64,000 nucleotides of DNA from Cephalotus follicularis (Eukaryota; Streptophyta; Magnoliopsida; Oxalidales; Cephalotaceae): positions 423,495 through 487,494 of the forward strand of contig BDDD01001646.1 of NCBI GenBank assembly GCA_001972305.1, read 5' to 3'. Within the stretch, counting starts at the first letter, position 1; the number at the start of each line of letters is the position of its first letter. The position numbers and the translations under genes were made by a program. This document shows, piece after piece, positions 56,203 to 64,000 of this stretch. The notes under the pieces were generated by a model. It saw only the letters and a list, made by a program, of their open reading frames with translations, was not told the DNA's origin and made no database searches.

Positions 56203-57277
56203 TGTTGGCTTTTGCCACCCCTTTAATTGTGTTTAAAGGTTATGTTTCGATGATTAACAAACAAGTGACAAACAAGGAATACTTGTATGCATGTTTTTGA
56301 TATGTTACAAACACATATACTCACTTGATTGTATGTTGAAAGTGTTGCAAAGGTTTACAATTGCAGAAATAGGCAATCCAGTCGACTGCCCAAGGATGAA
56401 TAGCCGACTGGAACTTCAAACAAACCCAGCACCTGCATTTGCACTTCATCCAGCCGACTGCACCAGGTCTCTAGTCGACTGCCAAGATTTCCAGCCGACT
56501 GCCAAGAAGTGCACATTTCAATCAGTGGCTTTTGTAAACTCCATTTCTAGCACCAACAGCCGACTGGAACAGAGCACCAGTCGACTGCCAAGGCACATAG
56601 TCGACTGCCCAGTCCATCCAGCCGACTGCCACTCTCCAACGGCTATAATTACAAATGCACAACATCTCTCCAGCCGATTGCAAGGAAAATCCAGCCGACT
56701 GGATTTGGTCTGATTGCTTAAAAATAGATCCGTTGGAGGACCTCTATATAAGGAAGAATGTGGTATCTTTACACATAAGACACAACAAGAGATAACAAGC
56801 AAATACACACTTCTTCCAAGCAACACAAGAGCTATTCTACATCTTTCAAATCAATATCCAAAGCTTGTAACATTCTATAACTTTCATATCCAACCTTCAA
56901 GAGGTTATTGTAAACACAAAAACCAATCATTTTATCATTCATTGTAAAAGAGGGGAGTGAACCCTTGTAAGGTGTTTGATTGATTTGCACCCGGAACCCA
57001 AAATCAAGTGTAAGGTGGTTTTACTTTGATTTGCACCCGTAAGCCGAAAATCAAAGGTTGCCAGTGGTATCTAGTGGAAACTCAAGGGGCTCTTGAGAAA
57101 GTGGACGTAGGCACGGAATTTGCCGAACCACTATAAATTCGTTTGCACACTCTCTATCCCTTATCTCTTTATTTACAATTGCATTATTTGTTCTCGTGTG
57201 ATTGTTTAGCTTCATAGTCTTAATTTGTTAATTTCGCAAACATATTTGTTATTTAAGTTGCCATATAGGTCCCAACA
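56203..57277 (+). repeat. Last LTR of the SIRE-type element
   Basis: TGTTGGCTTTTGCC...GGTCCCAACA, 1075 bp. It is collinear with 49576-50630 but has one extra motif unit (CAGCCGATTGCAAGGAAAAT near 56671), so the array differs in copy number. TATA box TATATAAGG lies at 56745-56753. Confidence 0.95.
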
Positions 57278-57282
57278 CTGGG

Positions 57283-58240
57283 AAAACAAATTCTGCTCCG
57301 ATATCTGATCAATCCATCTCCCTGAATGGAGAATTCAAGTTTCAATCCTCCTTGATCATCCAATGCCATCTTAAGCAAGTTTCCATCCTTACCTTGGGCT
57401 TCTCTAATTCTGTCCAACAACAGTGGACGCGCCTGAATCTTGCTGAGAGTTAGGCAAGCTAATCGGTGACTCAAAGCATCCGCAAGCACATTAGTTTTTC
57501 TTGGATGATACTATATTTCACAATTATAATCATTTAGCAATTCCATCCATCTTCGTTGTCTCATGTTTAGGTCTTTCTGGAAGAATAAATGCTTCAAACT
57601 TTTGTGATCGGTATACATGTCAAAATTTGTACCATAAAGATAATGCCTCCATTTGTGTAGTGCAAACACTATCGCTGCCAACTCATTGTCATAAGTTGGA
57701 TAATTCTCCTCATGAGGCTTCAATTTCCTTGAGGCATAAGCGATCACTTTCCCGTTCTGCATCAGAACACATCCCAAACCATTTCCTGATGCTTCACTAT
57801 ATACAATAAAGCTTTCATTGCCTTCTGGCAAGGCCAAGATCGGTGCAGAAATTAAATGATGTTTTAACTCTTGGAAGCTTCGTTCGCATTCATCATCCGA
57901 TACAAACACTATCTGTTCCTGCGTTAACCGGGTCAGAGGTGTAGCAATCCGTGAAAATCCTTCGACAAAACGGCGGTAATATCTTTCCAAACCCAAGAAA
58001 CTTTGAACTTCTGTCACGTTTATCGATCTTTTTCAGTCCTTTATTGCTTCTATCTTTGTAGGATCCACCAATAAACTGCCACTGGAAACGACGTGAATAA
58101 GGAAAGTCACCTCTGACAACCAAAATACACATTTGTTAAACTTGGCATACAATTGATGCTCTCTCAGAACTTGCAACGCCAAGTGCAAATACTTTTCATG
58201 TTCCTCCATGGACTTGGAGTATCACATGATATCATCAATA
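57283..58240 (-). pseudogene. Tekay RT connection and RNase H
   Basis: 58017-57511 reads [72 protein letters not shown] and [20 protein letters not shown], the RNase H domain with its acidic residues in place. After one stop it continues as YHPRKTNVLADALSHR to 57300. The frame from 58240 to 58020 (RT thumb) has stops. It degrades the RNA template during cDNA synthesis. It is cut at 57282 by the copia element. Confidence 0.92.
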
Positions 58241-58893
58241 AAGACTACAATGAACTGGTCAAGATATGGATTAAATACCTGGTTCATTAAACTCATGAAT
58301 GCGGCAGGGGCATTAGTCGCCCCAAGCGGCATCACCACAAACATATAATGTCCATACCATGACCTAAAAGCCGTCTTTGGGATGTCTTTGGCTCTAACCT
58401 TGAGCTGATAATACTTTGATCTCAAATCCAGCTTAGAGAATACTAATGATCCTCTTAGCTGATCAAAAAATTCATCAATGTGCGACAGCGGATACTTATT
58501 CTTGACTATAGCTTTGTTGAGCTGCCGATAATCAATACACATCATAAATGATCCATCCTTCTTTTTAACAAATAAGACAGGTGCTCCCCACGGGGAAACA
58601 CTCGGTCTGATGAAACCTTTATCAAGTAACTCCCGCAATTGCAATTTCAATTCCTTCAATTCAGGAGGGGCCATACGATAAAGAGCCCTCGATATAGTTG
58701 ATATCCCAGACAGGAGATCTATAACAAACTCCACATCTCTCTCAGGAGGTAAGGATGTCAATTCCTCTAGAAATACATTCGGGTACTCACAAACAACCGG
58801 AACATCCTCCAACCTCGCTGTCCATTTCTTGCCATCTATCACATGTGCCAGGTAACCGCTACAACCTTGTCTCAGAAGCCTATCAGCATGCAC
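58222..58893 (-). pseudogene. Tekay reverse transcriptase
   Basis: One open frame of 223 codons carries [83 protein letters not shown] and [13 protein letters not shown]. It ends in the catalytic VFIDDIM (both Asp present). A stop follows directly. This is the best preserved RT in the window. Confidence 0.95.
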
Positions 58894-59370
58894 AGCAGAA
58901 ATCGTTTGAATTTACTGATGCTCCAAGGTTCCAACAAACTGGAACTGAGACTGGCCTGGCATACCGAAGGTTACAACCTTCCTATAACAATCCACATAAG
59001 CATGATGTACCGATAACCAATCCATTCCAGGAATGACATCCAATTCACCCATCGACAACACAATAAGATCCGCCAATAAAGCACGATCGGCTATCTCAAT
59101 GGCACAAGAGTTACACACCCATTTGGAAATAACAGACTCTCCTACAGGTGTGCTAACTTCCATTACAAAAGGTAAAGGCTCTGGCTCCACATCCAAATAA
59201 CATATAAAATGTGATACAATGTATGAATGGGATGAGCCCGGATCTATGAGAGTTCGTACCATATGTTGAAATATATGAATAGTACCTCCAATAACCGAGG
59301 CATATCCCATGGTGGCACTCTGATCCATGGCATAAACTCTACCCTCTACGGTAGGCGCCGATCCCATAGG
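58894..59370 (-). pseudogene. Tekay aspartic protease
   Basis: The frame 59367-58912 reads VEGRVYAMDQSAT, TLIDPGSSHSYI (active-site triad D-P-G in place of the more usual D-S/T-G), and IPGMDWLSVHHAYVDC. The DPG form occurs in many Tekay elements. It ends at a stop between LEHQ and the RT frame. Confidence 0.92.
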
Positions 59371-59499
59371 TTGCTTGCCACGATCTTCTCACCCTGTAGA
59401 CGGAAAACTGGTGTTAGGATGACCTTGGTATTGCGACCCAAAACCATGGCTATGTTGTGAACAGCCCTGCGATCGAGCAGAACTCTGTCCTGGCTGATT

Positions 59500-60600
59500 C
59501 CCCGGACCATACCTGTTACGAGGACACTCAGTAACCATATGATCCATAGATCCACAAACCATGCATATGTCAGAGCTCTACCCACAATCATTTGAAGCAT
59601 GGTTGGTGCGCTGACAATATATGCATGGGTCAAAAGGAATTTGACCACTATCACCGAGAAGTCTAAAGTGACCTCCCTGAGGTGATAACCTCTCCTAGCG
59701 CCTCAGCAGAGAGCCATAACCTCGTCTCCTCCACTGGGAACCATGAAACTATCCTCCTAGCCTAAAGGAACCTGATGGACTACCGATGCTATGAGGAGAT
59801 CCGCTCTGACTAGGGCTACTTTTGTTCCTAGATCTTTGAGATTTATTGCTGCTCCCAGAACTTCTTCCTGGAGAAACTGGTCTCCTGTTGCCAGCCTGAA
59901 TCCTCAAGTTGCGTAGCTCCTCAGCCATCGTCTCAATTTCTTGGGCTCTGCTAGCTAGCTCAATGAAGGATCTCAATCATAAAGTCACTAGCCTCTGTCT
60001 GATATCAAGCCTAAGCCCGCCAAGAAACCTCTTGGCCTTCCTGGCTTTAGTGCTAACCATATGAGGAGCTATCCTTGAAAATTCCATAAACTTGGCCTCG
60101 TACTAGGCCACTATCATGCCACCCTGACTTAGGCCAAGAGATTCAGCCACCCTCTTATTAACTTCAGCCTCTGGATAATACTGCTCATTGAACTCGTTTC
60201 TAAATACGTCCCATGAACTTGGTGTCCCCGATTCTTCCCAGGAGGCAGCAACCTCCACCAATGTTCTGCTTCACCCTGTATCATCTAAGTGGCGAAGACA
60301 ACCTTCTCAGAATCTGAACATCCCAAGACTTTGAAGATTTTCTCAATCTGCATCAACCATATCTTATCAGTAACAGTATCAGAGTCTCCCGTAAAAGCTG
60401 GAGGATTTAACCTCGAAAACCTAATCAAAAGATCCTCCCTGAGTGTAGACAAATCAACTGATCTCCTTGCTGTTCCTGCCCGCCTAGTCGGCCTCACATC
60501 TGGGGTTTGCTCCGGTGCCTCTGCTGCATGCCTATCCGGTCTTGCAGCTGGGGTTTGTTCAACTACAGCCACTTACCGTTACATAAACTCATTCATTCGA
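59500..60600 (-). pseudogene. Tekay gag with two zinc knuckles
   Basis: 60572-60285 reads DLLIRFSRLNPPAFTGDSD and IWLMQIEKIFKVLGCSDSEKVVFAT, the start of the retrotransposon gag domain. Stops interrupt 60284-59980. 59976-59749 holds ASRAQEIETMAEELRNLRIQ and the Ser/Arg/Gly-rich linker. 59655-59560 carries CIYCQRTNHASNDC and CMVCGSMDHMVTEC, both CX2CX4HX4C. The leader between 60600 and the PBS at 60915 has no clear ATG-led frame. Confidence 0.9.
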
Positions 60601-60914
60601 TTCATCATATCATACATCTTCCTTAGAAAACATCTAGGTTCCCTTCGGCCAAGAACGATGAATTCTGTTTCTTGACCCACATTCTGTTCCTCTTGTTTGT
60701 CAACATCTCTACTAGCTTGGGTATGTCTAGTCGACGGCTCTGCCTTATCTCTTCTTGCAGTTCCTCTTCAACGACCATCCATGCCTACCTTGTATAAAAG
60801 ACAATGGGTTAATATCCACTTATCATATCTGCAACTCCAAATAATCAATCAATAATCTCATTCACATCAATCGATCCCAAAGCCAATAATCCTATCCTGG
60901 CATAGCCAGCATAG

Positions 60915-60930
60915 CGTGGCTCTGATACCA
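60915..60930 (-). other. Primer-binding site of the Tekay element
   Basis: The minus strand TGGTATCAGAGCCACG matches the initiator-Met tRNA 3' end, seven bases from the 5' LTR. Confidence 0.95.
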
Positions 60931-60937
60931 CTTAAAT

Positions 60938-63292
60938 TGTCACACCCTGAACCATGGGGAGGACCCCACGATCCGACACGTGGATGGCCATCCATACTAT
61001 CCATTTCCATAATAAAAAATGCAACAATTTAAAACTTTAGATCAAATCAGAACAATGCAAGCAGAATAATCAATCTATATATATAATGCGTGCATACACA
61101 TTCATATACCTCAATGTTTCATATCACAGCACTGCCACAAGTCGGCAGGTCAAATATAATAATTAGAATATCCTCTCTCATTATACAAGGTAGGCCATAC
61201 ATAACTGTTCTGACGATGAAGCTCCGCGTTGCAATCCCGTCCATCTAGTCATTGCGCTGCGTCGCCTAGACCTGACCCATTCAGAGAATAGGTCATCAAC
61301 CCATGGTTGTGTAGGAACTACTATATGCAGAGGATGTGGATGCATGACATGCGAGATGCATAATGCAGCAGTACATATAACAAATTCAATTTCATACCAT
61401 AACCATATAATTACACAACCATAACAATACAATTCCATACCCATTCATCGTCCATATCGTTCCAAAAATCATCACAGGCACATATGAGCTTTCCTCGGGT
61501 TCCTCTGCCGAGGTAGCAGACTATTGATCATTCTATAGCAATCAATATCATCTTAGGACGCATATGAACTCTCCTCGGCCTCCTCTGTCGAGGTAGAGTG
61601 GACTAGGGTGATACTCATAGGTAGAGCAGAGAAGGTGAATAATCACCTGGTCAAACCTCCTTAACACTAGTCTCTATAGGACAGTGATCAGCTTACAATC
61701 ACAATCAATAAACATATATATATATATATATATATAGATACATACATACATACATACATACATATACATTCACAATCAATAACCATACCCAATCAACAAC
61801 CCTCACGGTCATCTCGGTTGGTGACCTTTGCAGTCATCTCATTTGGTGACTTTTACGATCATCTCAATCAGAGGTGACCTCTGCGGTCATCTCCATTGGT
61901 GGTCACCTTTTCGGTCATCTCTATCGGTGGTGACCTATGCGGTCATCTCAATTATGGTGACCCTTAGGGTTCCTAACTATACAATACAATTCCATACTAT
62001 ACAATTCCTTACAATACAATCCCTTACAACATGGTTATTGAATCCCCTTGGAAGTATCAAAGGGGTGCAAGGTTATAAGGAGCATGTATAGCAGAGGACA
62101 AGAGCTAAACGCCGGCTCTGTCGTTCAAAGTGTTATTAGCGCAAGTCTGCACTACAATCTTTGGGACAGGTCTACTCTACTCTATTGTTTGATACTATAA
62201 GTGCGGTCCACTCTTCTCTGCGACCTAGGCATAGGTCTGTTCTACATCCTTGTGGCACAGGTCTTCTCTGCCACCTCATGAATAAGCCTGCTCTGAGGTC
62301 TTGTGGCGCAGGTCTTCTCTGTCGCGTCATGGACAAGTCTGCTCTGCAGTCTTGTGGCGTAGTGACCTCTTTCATCCGAGGTCTGGTCTGACTTATACTT
62401 AGTGTCTACTATAGGTACGAAAAGCAATAATACAATTGGCCTCAAGTACGAGGTTTGCCTCGGTACCGAGGTATGCTTACAGTGAAGCGTCACCGCTCTA
62501 TTTAGAAGCGTCAACAATATAAGGATTCATTAGATCAGTAATATATGACTGTTAAACAGCTCATCTACAATCTAAGTCCAATTCCGACAATCAATCATCT
62601 GATTCAATGGATTCATAAGCTCCAGAGATCGATTCTAATCAAAATCCTCATGTAACAGCTCACAGCAATGCCACACATCAATTTATAACAATACAATCTA
62701 TCAGACCACAGAAGCATATAACATCACAGTAGATATGTATATAAATATATATCAGTTCAAGGCATAGGAGTAGAACTTACCTCAATAACAATTGATTCTT
62801 GCAGATCTTGGAGAACTGCTGTCAAACCATTGATTTGCTGTTTCCTTTTGGTTCCACTCCCTGTTGTGAATCCAATGCCTCTTATTTGCACCAACCCGAG
62901 CCTTCTCTCTCAATTTCACTCTCTCACTGTCTCCCTCTAGGACATGAGACAAGAAGATAAAACGAGAGTCAAGAGAATGTCGATTTCTCTAGACAAAGGT
63001 ATTTCCTTTGTCTCTTCCCCTGAATTATAAGGTAAGTGGTCCCTTTTTGCCCCAAAATATGTCCTTTTTAGTTGAGCAGAAGGCTCTAGAATTCGCCATA
63101 CACACATGCTGCCTTTCTTACAATGGTCGGCCCATCATCCAATTTCCTTCCATGGTCCAATTCGGCCCAACAATTACATTTATACCATAGCCAAAGTTCG
63201 GCCCAAGAATAGGAGATAACAATACCAAGCCCAAATTATCATTTCACCACACTATATAATACAAACATTTACATAAAATTTTGGGGCTTACA
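60938..63292 (-). repeat. 5' LTR of the Tekay element
   Basis: TGTCACACCCTGAACC...GGGGCTTACA, 2355 bp. It is collinear with the 3' LTR, with array differences: a longer (TA)n/(CATA)n microsatellite at 61705-61775, minisatellite at 61800-61965 and GTCTGCTCTGC array at 62150-62360. GCGTCACCGC/GCGTCAACA motifs lie at 62486-62520. Confidence 0.95.
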
Positions 63293-64000
63293 CCAAATCC
63301 GTTACAGTCACTCAAGTCTGGGTGTGGAAAAACTTGTTGTCAAACATAGCTACCATATAATCCCATTTTGAGACCGATCTAGGAGATAAGTTGGAGTACC
63401 AAGTGTACGCCCTATTGCATAGTGATTCAAAAAATTCACAGAGATGCAAGGTCATGCCTAAGATCTGTATCCCCAAAAGTTCTATAAAATGGACTATGTG
63501 CAATTTGGCACTTCCTGTCTTTCCATTAAACACGACAAAATTAGGGACTTTGTAATCCACTAGGTAGGGAATGCTTACCAACTTAGCTGAATAAGGTGAC
63601 CTCATGTCAATGTCGGCTAATGATGGGTAGTTGTGCTCCTTGCGCATCGGTCGCTGCAATTCATCTCTTATCACATAGAGTGCCTGGCTGTACAGATGGT
63701 GTTTGGAAAGGAGCCTAAATGGGCATCTGTTCATTGGCGAGTGTGTTCTGCTGGTTCCCCGGGGCTGTCATAGTAACAGTCAAGGTCTGAGAGGGTTGGG
63801 TGGGTGGCATGACAGTGGGTCCTACTTCATAATTTGGTAAGAGGTGTGCCATGAAGGTTTGTTGGTGTGGATAGTTTGGTGATGTTGCAATATATCTTCT
63901 TGTTGTTGTAGGTTAGTAAGGATGGTATTTTGAGTGATTTTAGTGGCCTCGATGAAAGGTTGGAGAGTTGCAACCAGGGTATCTTCCAAAGCATCATTTC
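63293..64000 (-). pseudogene. TAT-lineage gag, N-terminal half
   Basis: The frame 63734-63312 reads PYLVDYKVPNFVVFNGKTGSAKLHIVHFIELLG, FFESLCNRAYTWYSNLSPRSV and MFDNKFFHTQT, the gag domain of TAT/Retand-type elements. Upstream (63735-64000) is Gln/Pro/Thr-rich gag sequence with a stop. The element continues beyond the window end, so its 5' LTR is not seen. It is contiguous with 45273-45823 once the Tekay element is removed. Confidence 0.9.

Larger units (their letters stand above)
49576..57277 (+). mobile_element. SIRE-type Ty1/copia gag-only element with internal rearrangement
   Basis: Exact TSD CTGGG lies at 49571-49575 and 57278-57282. The outer LTRs are 49576-50630 and 56203-57277, with a third partial LTR at 53685-53995. 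PBS TGGTATCAGAG follows the first and the partial LTR. Two gag copies are present (50686-51113 truncated, 54051-55727 nearly full) and no pol. A second element of a related family (51114-53684) lies between. The order suggests LTR-gag-LTR-gag-LTR made by LTR recombination, then an insertion and a deletion, or an assembly error near the N gap. Confidence 0.9.
45824..63292 (-). mobile_element. Tekay-type Ty3/gypsy chromovirus, split by a copia element
   Basis: Exact TSD CCAAA lies at 45819-45823 and 63293-63297. The LTRs are 45824-48252 and 60938-63292. The minus-strand PBS TGGTATCAGAGCCACG (60930-60915) is seven bases from the 5' LTR. All domains are present in order: gag, protease, RT, RNase H, integrase, chromodomain tail. 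The internal region is interrupted at 49576-57277. Stops are scattered but few, so this was an autonomous element. In the first 110 bp the LTRs differ at about seven positions. Confidence 0.97.

Overview
The window is plant nuclear DNA, almost certainly from a flowering plant and probably a eudicot. It is nearly all transposable-element sequence of several ages stacked inside one another. Evidence includes LTRs of 1 to 3.5 kb with TG...CA ends, initiator-Met tRNA primer sites (TGGTATCAGAG), Ty3/gypsy pol with a chromodomain tail, SIRE-type Ty1/copia LTRs and gag, a CACTA transposon with plant splice sites, and a dead RAV-type AP2/B3 gene. I see no intact host gene, no rRNA or tRNA gene and nothing prokaryotic. 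The species cannot be named from the sequence.

Layout. 1-2330: minisatellite, then a plus-strand Ty3/gypsy pol relic. 2425-6552: two related LTRs in opposite orientation, forming an inverted repeat. 6640-10005: two more degenerate minus-strand LTRs. 10006-24506: a copia-type LTR split by a gypsy element (10070-23020, TSD TCTAT), whose right LTR holds a CACTA transposon (18122-20387, TSD TGA). 24507-26368: that copia element's leader, without coding domains. 26369-30457: a gypsy 3' LTR containing a solo copia LTR (28656-29615), followed by a pol-tail relic. 31013-34093: a solo LTR inside an older LTR-like sequence with minisatellites to about 35865. 36020-36766: the RAV pseudogene, cut by a MITE-like element (36770-39494) that itself carries a solo gypsy LTR (TSD GTATG). 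40046-40335: an RNase H-like relic exon.

40723-64000 is a four-level nest on one axis. A minus-strand TAT-lineage gypsy element (integrase, two RNase H domains, RT, protease, gag) is split in gag by a minus-strand Tekay-type chromovirus at 45824-63292 (TSD CCAAA). That element is split in integrase by a plus-strand SIRE-type copia derivative at 49576-57277 (TSD CTGGG), which has gag but no pol. This in turn contains a second SIRE-type element (51114 to about 53684) with neither gag nor pol but with a different ORF. An assembly gap of Ns (51561-51713) lies within it.

A recurring theme is that unrelated LTR families, both copia and gypsy, carry arrays of short degenerate motifs. One class has a TCGAC or GCGTC(A/G)(A/C)CGC core; another is built on GGTCTGCTCTGC. 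In the copia LTRs the TCGAC-class array lies just upstream of the TATA box. One 10-mer, CAGCCGACTG, is identical between a copia and a gypsy LTR.
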